Below the pieces are notes generated by a model. The model ran no database searches. It was not told the origin of the DNA and saw only the letters and a program-made list of their open reading frames with translations. A DNA stretch of 64,000 bases from Sipunculus nudus (lineage: Eukaryota > Annelida > Sipuncula > Golfingiida > Sipunculidae). Where the stretch lies: positions 9,549,464-9,613,463 of the forward strand of contig CM049320.1 in the NCBI GenBank assembly GCA_026874595.1. The letters are read 5' to 3'. The position numbers and the translations under genes are program-made. This document shows, piece by piece, positions 22,794 to 34,167 of this stretch (position 1 is its first letter; every line of letters begins with the position of its first letter).

Positions 22794-24718
22794 TCAGATA
22801 CACGCTTGCTGATCATCATAGGTATCTGCCTGATAATTGCTGAAGGGTGAATGAATTGTGCGTGGATATATGGCGGATCCTTTTTTGGTTTCTGTAAGGG
22901 CAGAAAATGTCATTTTGGAGGTCAATGTTACGTCTAAGAAATCTGTGCAGGTCAGGTCAATTTTAATGGTTATTTTTAACCAAACATGGGAAAAGAGTTT
23001 GATCATTTTCTTAGGGGTGCTGTCCGCTTTAGGTCCAGACATGTTGGGGAAACATGTATGTTGGCGATACTTGTATTTATAACCTTTCTTTGCAATAACC
23101 CTTTCGATCATCTCATATTGATTAAACATCGCACAAAAACCATCCACGTGGCATAAATCTGCCTTGTTTCTGTATGAGAACACCATGTATTGATACAACA
23201 ATATAATATGATTGATCAGACTACTCCGCGGCCCAATATGTATAATCCCTGTGAGTATATTCAATTTTGTACAACTTGGCAGGTCGACCTTTAATGTTCC
23301 TAATTTATTTTTAATTGGTAGATATAATGAAAACGGTACTTTGCATTCACAAAAAAGGTGGGCAATACTTTCGTTGTATAGAAAACAATAACTACATCTA
23401 CTCGAGTCAAAGATTTTCTATCTTTTCAGTACGACATTAACAGGCAATTTATTGTGTAAAAACTATATTGAAAAGCCTGTAACCTCGTATCAATAGTTGT
23501 ACCGAAAACAGTTTTGTATACATTTTCCCAGTTAACGTCGGCGTTAACACACTTCTCTATATGACACCTCCCAGTTGGAATTTCCAAATATTTTCAATAT
23601 TATTCTACTACATATGCCTTTGGTGCTAATCTTATCTATAATCACCTTACTATCTTACTTACTACCTTACAAGTGGTATAAATGTATGTTCCGAAGCTGT
23701 AAGTATATCCGACGACTATCTAAGTATTTGTAGCCACGCTTTTCTAATTGTATGTTTAAATTTAAGCCAATTGAACACCTTTGACTTGGGTACTTTTAGA
23801 TCACTCAACACTTTAAATTTGCCCGGTTATATCAACTAAACCTTTTATATCGTTCAATCCTTTTTCTAAAAAAATCCTCAAAATATATCGATTCCCTGTT
23901 AATTTTTATATACCTGTTATTCCACAAGGATTTTTCTAGAACAATGACCTTATCGAACGGGTCACTCTCGTACAGATCACACCATTCAGATAAACAAAGT
24001 TTATAAAATAAAGGCACCGCTCATTTAATTCTTGCTTTATCCAGTTTGTACCTGGCACATTGAACCCATTTTTTTGTAGGATAGAAACGGGGTATCAACT
24101 TCCATAATTGTTCTTCCTTTTCAAAGTATTTTTTTTATCCAGAGTATCCGACGTGCCTTCACCATACTGGCCAAAGTCGATAACCCCAATCCCCCATTCT
24201 CTTTTTTTATTGAATAAGAACCTTGTATTTAATTTTTGGGACGCCGCCATCCCATATAAAATCGGCCACATTATCCTTCACTTTACTGATAAAATTCTTT
24301 GGTGGAATTAACACATTACACACGTGCATAGCTTTTGGTAATATGAGAGATTTCAAAATGGATGTCTTTCCGTATAATGTTAAGTTGCGAATCTTCCACA
24401 TTCTTAGGCTTGACCTGATAGTATCAATTATCTTATCAAAATTTCTTATATTACTTAGTTCTTTGTTTTAAGATATATCTTTTCCAAAAATCCTTATGTA
24501 TTCTACGTTGAGATCCTCACATTTATAAGCTAGATCTAGCTTCGGTTGATTCCTAGATTCTCCTATCCACGCTATCTCAGATTTCTAACGATTTAGTTTA
24601 AGCGAAGAATTCTTTCCAAATAGATATAATGCCTTCTCTAATTGTTTCTGAGACCATGGTTTTGACACAAATGTGTGGGATTTCATAAGTAGATCGTCTG
24701 TGATCGAGGGGTAAAAAA
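22794..24718 (-). pseudogene. LINE ORF2, RT end to C-terminal zinc-knuckle region
   Basis: Reading downward from 24,718, a TDDLLM box (a changed YADD) is followed by SSLKLNR and KSEIAWIGES near 24,580. Next comes MWKIRNLTLYGKTSILKSL (24,401), then NVADFIWDGGVPKIKYKVL (24,230). A Cys-rich knuckle (CSYCFLYNESIAHLFCEC) lies near 23,370, and SSLINHIILLYQYMVFSYRN near 23,220. This is the thumb and C-terminal layout of L1/Tx1-type ORF2. The last 156 codons (23,264-22,794) are an uninterrupted frame; upstream there are several frameshifts. It lacks most of the RT and all of the endonuclease. Confidence 0.75.
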
Positions 24719-24889
24719 TCAATGATATTAAACTTTATGAACTTTGATTTTTGTTTCAGCTATAATTTCTTGAACCAGGAAATAACTTGTGCTCGTATTT
24801 TGCCAATGGCTGAGATTGGTTTTCAGTCTCATTTGGCTATTTTTTTCTCAGTGCTTTTTGCTAATGATAGCAATATTGGATTTTACCAA

Positions 24890-25045
24890 AACAGTAGGAT
24901 TAGTGTCAGTCATTCACTTGCTCTCCGCGACACCCACAAAGCATAATCTCGTAATCTTGTAATGTCTCGGCCTGTTCAAATCACGCCGTTTGCTTCATTC
25001 TAACAATATTCCGGTCGCATCCCGTGAAACAGTCTGAGTGAACTT
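24890..25045 (+). repeat. Inverted copy of the LINE 3'-end segment with degraded hammerhead
   Basis: The reverse complement of this stretch matches 21,985-22,160 in order (CAGACTGTTTCACGGGATGC, AACGGCGTG, ACGAGATTATGCTTTGTG, GAATGACTGACACT), with about 15-20% differences. The ribozyme part has lost the CTGATGA core; only GGTCGCATCCCGTGAAACAG remains. Its outer end runs into a TATC array. The LINE is therefore bracketed by terminal inverted repeats of about 160 bp. Confidence 0.75.
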
Positions 25046-25052
25046 ACAGTGT

Positions 25053-25112
25053 TACGTATCTATCTATCTATCTATCCATCTATCTATTTATCTATCTATC
25101 TATCTGTCTAAT
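25053..25112 (+). repeat. (TATC)n microsatellite
   Basis: Tetranucleotide array with a few interruptions, flanking the inverted copy of the LINE 3' end. Confidence 0.9.
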
Positions 25113-27903
25113 ACTTATAAATGGACGTTGGTCCACTTTTGTCCCCAATGTTTTCTGAAACTGCGCTGTATATGATACTGTGCTATACTTCATTTTATAG
25201 GATATTGTTACCGCAATGACCTAGCCGATATAAGAAAAATATACTTTCTAATGTACACTTCATTTTGAGCGATTTTTACGGGGGTTAATAGGCCTACACA
25301 GAACACTCCTGACTTAGAAACCTCCAGCGGAAATAGGACTATTTTGCATATAATAACCCATGTCGTCAGTGACGGGTTTAAGCATGTTTTGCCTGGCATT
25401 TAACTCTATCACTGAAACATGGTTAGTTAATATGAATTACATGTGACTCTCAATCCCTTGCCACTGGATACAAAATTGTATACAAAATTGACAATAATAG
25501 GTAAACAGACAGACAATGACATATCCTCACAGCATCCAGATATGAGGCCACAACATGATATGGGGATTGAAGAAGAATATTTAACAGGATATTAGAAAAA
25601 TGTATGAAATTGAGTTTCTTGAGTTCCTTGACTTTTGACCAATTATGAAAAAAAACCCAGATAAGCATAGTTTTATATTAGTGATTTACCAACTTTAAAA
25701 GTTTCAAAGCGTTTGTAGGTAAGTGTTAGCTTCAGTCAGACACGGATTTTACACCAAAATATTTTACTTTAGAAAAGTTAACCTTTGCAATAATATATTA
25801 TGACCGGAACTCCACAGGAATAAACCCATTGGTTTTGGTATAGATGCAGCAATAAAATTCTAGTATTGTCTGTAGCTTTGAAGATATGACAAAATGGTGA
25901 TATCTTGAAGTGTTTAATTTGCGGATTCCCCGGTATAAATTTCCGAAAAGGGAAAATTGGTTTCGAGATATTTTGTAATATAAAATACTAGCTGATAAAC
26001 CCGGTTTTTGACTTTTTGTTTGGCTTGGCGGATGTATTTAATTACATCAAGAATTTTGGATCAAGGGGGTCCGGACCGCCACCGCCCTCTCCCCTCCCTG
26101 TCGTTTCAGCCGCCAAAATTTTATTTTAGGGTTTCAGACAAATTTATACGACCAGGACCCCCTACCTTTTTAACACCTTGGGACTTTTAATTAGGTTTTA
26201 GTCATTAATCCTCCTGGATTGGACCATTCCTTTTCCATAACAAGGAGTCACGTGTTTTCCACATTTATTGAACATGCAAGCGGCCCAGTGAATGGGTCAA
26301 ATGTCAGGTCAAACATGTTTAAATCCGAATCTAACCACAGGGGTTATTCATATGCACAACTGACCTTAATCCTGCGATTTTGTCACACGCCTGCTGGTGT
26401 TATGTTGATCAATAAGCGAGAGCGGAGGTAATCCGGGCTTATCCTCCACACAATTTTAAAACCACGCAAAATTCACTCAAAAGGATATGTACAATAAAAA
26501 ATATTTATCCTCATATCGGCGAGGTTAGTATTAAAACAGTAACAATTAAAATGGATAAAACAGTATCATACACTACACGGCTTCAGGGAAAAATGAGCTC
26601 AACAGAAGATCGAATTCTCTTTAAAATATTATATATATATATATATCAAGTTCAAAACTATTACTGCAAAATTGTGGAATCTACAGCCTTCAAAAGGGAA
26701 ATTTCCTAAAATCTCTTTTGACAGGAATAAGCATGAGATTTTGCAAGACATGAAATAAAATCATATGCAAAACCAATAAAATATTACCAAAACCTGTACT
26801 TCTCTGCCTTTACAAATGATGATGTCTCGAAAATAAGGATAACTATATTCAAATTTTAAAACTTGAAAAACATGTTTAACCATGGTAACCTCAGATTGAG
26901 TGGGTTTTGTGTCACAGCAAAAAAGGCTTTGGTATGGTAATGGTTGTGATAGAGTTTATGTAGATAAGGTAGTACTTAACCATGAAATGAGGGATATATT
27001 TTTTATTATAGTATTTTTGATGATCGTGACTATGACCTTTCACAGATATAAAAAAATAGCTTCCCATTATTTATGGCGTTGTACAAAATGAATAAATCTT
27101 TAAGCGTCTCCGATGATATTTTGTCTTCATAGACTGCTTAATGCAAAGAAATTAACGACACAATAGAAGTAATTGAAAACGAAAACTGAAGAGACGGACA
27201 TACTTACATATTGGCACAAGATCGTTGATCACCTAAACTCGATTTAAATTACGTGAAGGTGGCTTTGACCATATTTGAAAACTTCATGAGGAGCCAAGGT
27301 TTTCACGTTTTAGATATTCTTTGCTTTTGAACGATACTCTTAAACAAAAAAGCTCTCAGCCTCCCATATGACAAACTATCTGAATCAATTTCAAGGCAAT
27401 TGCAGCAAACTTGGGTTCTCTAGTGTGAAAAACGTCAGTCAAATCAATAAGGCATTAGTCGAAATTGATAACGACATTGAACAGACAGATATCATTGCAT
27501 AGTTGCGGACGGTCAGGAAACAATGATGATACCAAAATATGGAGAAAAAAGGTAAATATAATGGGATGTAGGTGAACGGGTACAGTCATAAATAATTCAC
27601 AAAGATATCAGGAAATATAAAATTGCAGGTTACTGATCACTTCTACATCTGACCGATTATTACCAAAAACAGAACATATCTGAAGGGGATGAACACAAAG
27701 ACTGTATACGTTTGAAGGCAATTACCTACGTAAATGTGGCCTGGTATGTACTACGTATGAGACCTAAGAACAACGCAGTAGACGAAATTACCGACGACAG
27801 TGAAGAGGCAGGCATAATGACACATTGGAGGAAGATCAAGTACCTTGGCTACATGATCCTATTGGGAAAAAGACAAATAATACGAGTTAACACTTTTGCT
27901 GCC
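25113..27903. other. No recognised gene
   Basis: A short (TA)n lies near 26,627-26,645. Reading frames such as 27,712-27,933 (73 codons) lack recognisable domains. I see no RNA gene or repeat structure beyond this. Confidence 0.4.
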
Positions 27904-27968
27904 TATGACGAGTATACTCGTCATATTTTCTGATTCCCCCAGTGCCTATGACGGGTATACTCGTCATG
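27904..27968 (+). repeat. Two 22-bp palindromes, period 43 bp
   Basis: TATGACGAGTATACTCGTCA plus TA at 27,904-27,925 is a perfect 22-bp palindrome. A second copy at 27,947-27,968 differs at two positions. Each is preceded by TGCC, and a TTAA lies at about 27,887-27,890. The pattern resembles subterminal palindromes of a DNA transposon, but no transposase was found nearby. Confidence 0.6.
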
Positions 27969-29009
27969 AATTTATCAGCAATTTTCAGTAAGAAATCTCT
28001 TAAATTTATCAATAAACTCTGCGCAGGTGAGTAATAGTTCATTTATAAATTGGTTTCTTGTCATGAAATAGTAAAATTTGTAATTCATCAGTGCGCTTGA
28101 TAACTCGAAAGCAAGAAAAGTTTTGGGAGCGTGAAAATATCCACGGCTCTCGTCCTTTACCGTGAAATAAGTTCATGACCCGTTGTAGTGTACAATTGAT
28201 ACCGTGTATGAGTATTCCTTAGAATCAAACGAAAGCGAGGACCGCATAAAAATCTTTCTAGTTTTATATTTGGGCGTATTTTAGCCACTTACTTTCGACA
28301 AACCCGCTGGTGAGACGGAGGTGTGACAGATCGCACCTTAGGTGTGAACTCAGATAGCGAGGCTTGAAGTCTTTCAGGTTTATTGCCCCGCGAGGACAGC
28401 CTATTGCGCAATCTACAACAATAGGTCGCGTGCCACATGCCTGACACACAGTTTGGCAGGGTAATCAGAACGCGGCTGCATATTATTGGTTTGGCATATT
28501 TGGATATCTCACGTATCCTATACATTTAGAGAAAGCAATATGCTTGTGTGAGTACCTTCGCAAACAAGTGCATGTAAATTGTAAAATTCTGAAAGAAAAC
28601 TCGGACGATCACTTGCGGAACATGTTGGCCCTTTTGTGCACCGACAATCCCAACCGCACTTTGGAATTCACCATATGCACCCCGACGTATGACTTTCAGA
28701 CAATTCATAATAAAGTGTTATATCATGAGCCCTAGAGTTGATCATATTAGGTTACACTTTGATCACACGCAAGTCTCGTATAATTCCCGGCTTCGTTTGA
28801 CGGTGACAATGACGAGGTCCATTGTATCCAGGTATCATGCTGTCGCCACGGCATGTAAATAACTCTATGACTGTGTGTAATCAAAGGTAAAACAATTTTT
28901 AGAATTATAATGATTGGTAGAATCAGTTTGATCGTAAAAAAAAGCAAAATAGTAATTTTTTTCAGTAAAAATAAAAGTTTGTAAAATGAAAGAAAAAGAA
29001 AAAAAAGAA
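27969..29009. other. No recognised feature
   Basis: No gene, RNA or repeat structure that I can support. Confidence 0.4.
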
Positions 29010-29092
29010 CGGGGATTCGTACTTGCGTGATTGTCCGTCTCGCGTCGCTTGACCTACTACATAACCCCTGAGCCATCTTTCCACAGGTGAAA
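29010..29092 (-). repeat. Possible tRNA-derived SINE head
   Basis: The - strand shows TGGCTCAGGGG (an A-box match, about 29,067-29,077) and GTACGAATCC (a weaker B-box match, 29,014-29,023), followed by T-rich sequence. Spacing is compatible with a tRNA with an extended variable arm. No complete cloverleaf was found. Confidence 0.4.
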
Positions 29093-29332
29093 GTATACTT
29101 GAAAGTTTATAGCAATCATAAACCAGAATAAGACACAAACCCTCGCGAGTTCTACCATATCGATGAGGTGATATTAGAACTTTCATGATCATACATGATG
29201 ATAACGGTTACGTTTTTAAATCTTCATCTATTATTTCAACTAATATATCGAAGGTCGATCCGAGTGTGTGCAGGAGCCGCTATTGCGTGAACCGCTGGAC
29301 TTTCCCGGTCCTGGTGTAAACATATGAAATCT

Positions 29333-29346
29333 CTCTCTCTCTCTCC

Positions 29347-29383
<37 letters not shown>

Positions 29384-29415
29384 ATATATATAAATTATAT
29401 ATATTATATATATAT
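29333..29415 (+). repeat. (CT)n-(AT)n compound microsatellite
   Basis: About 20 CT units with one CC interruption, then AT/ATATAA repeats. Confidence 0.9.
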
Positions 29416-29589
29416 TTGTTCATGTGAGGGCGTATCTCTGTTTGTGTGCGCTTGTTTCTTTTGAAGTCCTTTCTGGCTGTAGGCCTAATTAGCTAATTAG
29501 GCCGAACAGGGTTATGACATCCTTCTATGCATGACACCTCAGGCAAGTTTTATGGCCCTTGCACCAGGTGGACTTCACACCCCAGTCAA

Positions 29590-30330
29590 GAAAATGAACT
29601 CACAGTGGACTCACAGTGAGCTCACATATGATCTCACGGTGTGAGGTCACAGGGAGCTCAATCTGTAAATACCTTCAGACATCACAGTGATCTCACGGTG
29701 TGAGTTCTCAGTGAGGTCACAGTGTGAGGTCACAGTGATCTCACAGTGTGAGTTCTCAGTGAGGTCATGGTCTGAGGTCACAATGATCTCATAGTGTGAG
29801 TTCTCAGTGAGGTCATGGTCTGTGGTCACAGGGAGCTCACAGTGTGAGTTCTCAGTGAGGTCATGGTCTGTGGTCACAATGATCTCACAGTGTGAACTCA
29901 CAGATGTTCTCATGTTAAGAGATCACAATGAGCTCAGTTTGTAACCATCTTTAGACATCACAGTGATTTCATGGTATGAGTTCTCAGTTAGGTCACAGTG
30001 TGAGGCCACAGTGATATCACTGTGTTTTCATTAAGGTTATGATCTGTGGTCACAGTGATCTCACAATATGATTTCTCAGTGAGGTAATTTCTTGGGATCA
30101 CAGTGATCTCAATATGCGAGTTCTCAGTGATAGCATAATCAATCAAAGTCTCTTATCATAGAGGTCATGTTCTTGGATGACAGAAAGCGAACTTTGTGAG
30201 TGTCATAGAGGTCATCCTGTGGGGTCACATTTGTGTAGAAGAAGAGTCCAAAGTAATGTCACAGTGTGAGATCACAGGTAACTCACAGTATGGGAACACA
30301 GTGCAGTCAAAAGTGTGAGGTCACAGGTAT
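29590..30330 (-). repeat. 48-bp minisatellite, about 14 diverged copies
   Basis: The best copies (29,690-29,890) repeat at exactly 48 bp: GATCTCACAGTGTGAGTTCT, then CAGTGAGGTCATGGTCTGTG. Flanking copies are more diverged and vary in length. Each unit contains an internal dyad (CTCACAGTGTGAG). Because the period is a multiple of three, the - strand stays open for 88 codons with a 16-residue repeat (SHCEIIVTTDHDLTEN). No coding evidence beyond that. Confidence 0.9.
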
Positions 30331-31739
30331 CTATGTAATATTATTATTTATCTTTTAAAATTGTGTGTAGTTCACAGGGCTAAAATATTAAAAAATATGC
30401 CCACTTACAATGTGTTCTTAATTATTTCTAAACCCATGCATAGGATGCCAAATCTTACACTCTTGCATTCTGCTCTGCCTTATGCCCCCCCTCCTCCCTT
30501 TGCCTCTGCTGATTTTTCAATCCGCAAAGAGTTTTGCTCTAGCAATGGCTTCACCATGATGTCAGATGTGGATTCACAATAAACTTACATTGTATTGTGT
30601 AATTATTTGTTGAGAAAGGGGATGAGCATCCGTATGTCAGGCAGAAGTAATTAACACAAGTCATATGAAGAGCTGTTGATTCACTTTCTCCAGATGAGAA
30701 ATGCATGTATACTTTACAAACAAAGAAGACACATATCAGATTTCATAACACCGATGTATTTTATAATCCAGTAGAATACAGAAATGACAGAAAAACAAAT
30801 CACTTGTGTATAATTTGTATTGACTCTTTTGCAAGAATTTTCTCTTTTACTGAAAGAATACTTCTTTATATTTAAATTTATTTGTCACTAATGATTTCTC
30901 ATCATCAATCACAGTCAATTCGGATCATGTGAGAGACACTGCTTGTCAAACTCCTATCATAGAATCCCAATTGAACTTCATGCAACTTACAAGTAAGCCT
31001 CGTTTTCTAAGTTCATTGAGTATAATATTTACATAATGTATTATGATATAATGATATAATAAATAAAAAAAAAATATTTTATACCAGGCTGAATAAACTG
31101 TAATTTAAGCACCTCTAAATCCTAAATTACTAGATATATGTACATTCATCAAAATACTATTGTGCATTCATATTCAATTGAGTGGCCACTATTAGTAACT
31201 CAGTATCAACATATAATAATAATTTTATATGGTACACTGTGCAATGTAAAGAATATGTTTGTAAATATCAAAGTGCACAAATAGTAAACATTAATAGTAC
31301 TGCATTCCTAATTCCCCACTCCAAAAAAATGCTTAAATTGAATTAACATATTTGTGTGTATTCAAATCGAGTGGCCCCTATGAAGGAACCAAAATATCTG
31401 CCAGTATCCCTAGACATGCAAAGGGTGAATCTGCTACGTTTCAGAAACAAGTGATTCATGGGTAATGGTGCTCAGCTGAATTTGACAATGATAGTCATTT
31501 TGTAAAGTTTCAACAAATGGAAAAGGGCTTAGTTCTGAAGTTAAATAGTCTGCATGTTAGCATTTGAAAAAGCTCAGAGAAAACTTTGAAACTTTGTCCG
31601 CAGCCAAATACAAAATATAGATTGCTTAACTGAAATTGTGACATGACTCTCAAAACAATAATTAAACCAGCATAAAGAGAAGCAGATTTCTAATTCAACA
31701 CCTTGATGAGGGGTTACTGATGAGTTGAGTATAATCCAG
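30331..31739. other. No recognised feature
   Basis: AT-rich sequence without a supported gene or RNA. Confidence 0.4.
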
Positions 31740-32520
31740 TTTTATTTGAAGTTGTTACTGTGAGTGTGTAAAATATATCCAAAAAGTCTGCCAAAACGGC
31801 ACTTTTATGATAATCCACGTAATACAACGTCACTGATTTATTTTCCTGTAAGTTACAGGATTAAGTGATATCCAACGATGGTCTAGAACCTTTAATTTAG
31901 CTTTAAACTGCTACTCTGTAGCATTTTGATAAAGTTATCAGTCTAATAATCTTAGGGTACACTAATATTATATTATCTTCTGTACTTTTACGTTCACTTT
32001 TTTGTATTTTTAACTTATTTTTATCTTTATCCACAAAAGGCCCATTATGTTGGGAAACGAATTCATGCAGTCCTTTCAATACAAAAATGTATATTTAAGT
32101 TATTCGGATGCTTTTGTGTTAAATACTTGCAGTTTCCTGTCAAAAAAGCTCTGACTTTTATGTTCTGGAAAAGAGACACCTCATGCATTGATGTTTATTC
32201 AGATATATCTGAATATTTACAAAGCTACATAGAGGAATGAAGTATCTGTGTGACGATATGGCGAACGAATAGATGCATTGTTTTATACGGCAAAACAGAG
32301 GTGTTACTGACTCATCGCTATCATGAACATACCTAGACAGAAAAATGTTTTTTTTATATACCTACCTGTGAAGAAGAATACAGGTTTAGGCATTCAGAGA
32401 AGTTGCCTGGGTTCAGTGATGATTTTTTTTCATATATTATCCTCCATTAACACCAATTTTTCATGACTTGAGACGTTTTAATAAAGGCTGTCATAAATTA
32501 TTTTATGGCTACATATGTTT
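31740..32520 (+). repeat. Dispersed repeat, copy 1 (partner at 59,740-60,980)
   Basis: Collinear blocks are shared with 59,740-60,980 in the same orientation: ATTATCTTCTGTACTTTTACG, AACTTATTTTTATCTTTATC, TGTTTATTCAGATATATCTG, TGACGATATGG and AATAAAGGCTGTCATAAATT, each with about 10-15% differences. The partner copy is longer because of extra sequence between blocks. The repeat is non-coding and its class is unknown. Confidence 0.75.
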
Positions 32521-33165
32521 AAACTATCCAATTTTTCATCTTATACGAAACAGTATTTGCCCATTTCTCCGAAAGAAACATATTCCTTTTATATTTAAGT
32601 TTGAATTTATTTTCCACAATCAACTAACATCAATTAACATACCATAGAGAAGCCTGAGAAGGTGATTGAATAAAAAAGTTGAAACTCAACAATCACTTAA
32701 CTTTTCTTAATATAAGATGGATTATCGAGAGATCATTATGGAAAATATGAAGACACTATGAATTATCATAATGATAAATTATTTCGCCATAGACCGGTAT
32801 AAAATATCATGTGAGGATGAAGGTTACCTTGCTCACTGGCATCATAAAAAAAGTGAAGGTCACCTCCCCATCTAGTCCGTCTGAAAAAAAGGTCCATGTT
32901 TGATTCGACATCAAAATGCAGGAAAAACGCCCTCGACACAAGCAGTTTTCAAATATTTGTGGATATAATAACATGATTCACAAGTGGTGAACAAGGCTGA
33001 TACAAAACTTTTAAATTGGAACATGAAACGTTGAATTTGAAGAAATTTTAAAACCAAGATTGATTTGGTATTGTTATTTTGATATTTGATATTTGACTGG
33101 CACATTGGTTTTGTAAGTTTAAAAAAAATCAACATCCTGAATCAATTCCCTTTTTTTTTTACAGT
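32521..33165. other. No recognised feature
   Basis: AT-rich sequence. It ends in a strong pyrimidine tract (about 33,147-33,161) and CAG at 33,162-33,165. Confidence 0.4.
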
Positions 33166-33578
33166 CCCCGCTCTTGGTCACCGAGCGGCCAGAGCAGTAC
33201 TGCAGTTTGGAATTGGAAAAATGCCTTTCCTCATTACATTTCTTTCAGAATGTGTCTACGGCATTCTCTATTTCAAAACACATATTAGGCCTGCTGGGAA
33301 CGGAAATGACTACAACCATCAATACGTACAAAATGCAGGGTGTAATCCAAAGTCTACCACAGTCTGTATTGGCATCTGTTTCATTGGACCACTTCTTAAT
33401 GCTCTCAGGGAACACATGGCCCGAGCGGAAATATTTGTTTTTACCTTCTTTTTGCGCTGCAATTAAGCTTTTACATAGTTTACAATTTATGGCCAAATCC
33501 TTTCCACAACTAATAGTTACCGTCTATAAAATGAGGCATTTACTTATGTGGTTAAGAAGAAATGAGCTCATCTAAGGA
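33166..33578 (+). CDS. Possible terminal exon of an unrecognised host gene
   Basis: A run of ten T followed by ACAG at about 33,152-33,165 makes a strong 3' splice-site candidate. From there one + frame stays open for about 136 codons to a stop at 33,573-33,575. The product is not recognised; it contains leucine/phenylalanine-rich stretches such as SLPQSVLASVSLDHFLML and no clear domain. A - strand frame across the same bases (33,245-33,496) is also open, and a third + frame gives 126 codons, so frame openness alone is weak evidence. No polyadenylation signal stands out downstream. Confidence 0.25.
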
Positions 33579-34030
33579 ATATAATCCTACAAATGATGAA
33601 GTTGCCGCACTTGGGGAAACTTGCTTGGGCAAATAACGATGCCTGTAATGAAGCTTATATTGATGACGTCGCGTATTTGTAACAAGTGAATGAAGACACG
33701 GTGTTTACGTCACAAGGGATAAAGAGAGCAATTCATTTATAAAACTGGAACTTATACCCAACCAAATGTTTGCGTGGTTGGACCCACTTACACTCATTGA
33801 AATACAGCAATTAACCGTATCTCTTCACCCACCGAACGCATATAGAGATTATTAGCGTACACGATCCCCGCATCAACATAGACTGGTTTGCAGATGGTTG
33901 AGTCACACATATATATCAACCACACCGTATCATCAATTTACGATACGTAACTGTGAAACACAGAAAGCGGTATAGGCTGTGCAAGGTTCAAAAACGTGGA
34001 ACAAAAATCCATAGTTATAACACAAAGGTC
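33579..34030. other. No recognised feature
   Basis: No gene, RNA or repeat structure that I can support. Confidence 0.4.

Positions 34031-34167
<137 letters not shown>

Larger units (their letters stand above)
21912..24718 (-). mobile_element. 5'-truncated LINE (L1/Tx1-like C-terminal half) with 3'UTR
   Basis: The - strand carries the last part of a LINE ORF2, from a degenerate catalytic box near 24,700 to a stop at 22,794. It is followed by about 880 bp of non-coding 3' sequence that ends at a TATC/GATA array. The 5' end at about 24,718 falls right at the RT catalytic box, as in typical 5' truncation. Beyond it (24,890-25,045) lies an inverted copy of part of the element's own 3' end. The 3' end contains a hammerhead ribozyme motif. 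The assignment of the 3' region to the same element rests on contiguity. Confidence 0.65.

Noticed and set aside
22274-22850. + strand frames opposite the LINE, with hydrophobic segments
   Set aside because: They overlap the 3' part of the - strand LINE, which has clear motifs; the + frames have none.
21782-25112. Tc1/mariner-like or other cut-and-paste transposon, because of terminal inverted repeats
   Set aside because: The interior is LINE reverse-transcriptase sequence, no transposase is present, and the inverted repeats are copies of the LINE's own 3' end.
27712-27933. 73-codon frame ending at the palindromes as a transposase C-terminus
   Set aside because: No transposase motif is recognisable in it or in adjoining frames.
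31710-31760. CTGATGAGTTGAG resembling a hammerhead core
   Set aside because: No GAAA with a matching stem II or stem I partner follows within a suitable distance.
33245-33496. - strand frame with CKLCKSLI... as a zinc-finger domain
   Set aside because: Only two of the expected metal ligands are in a plausible arrangement and the opposite strand is equally open.
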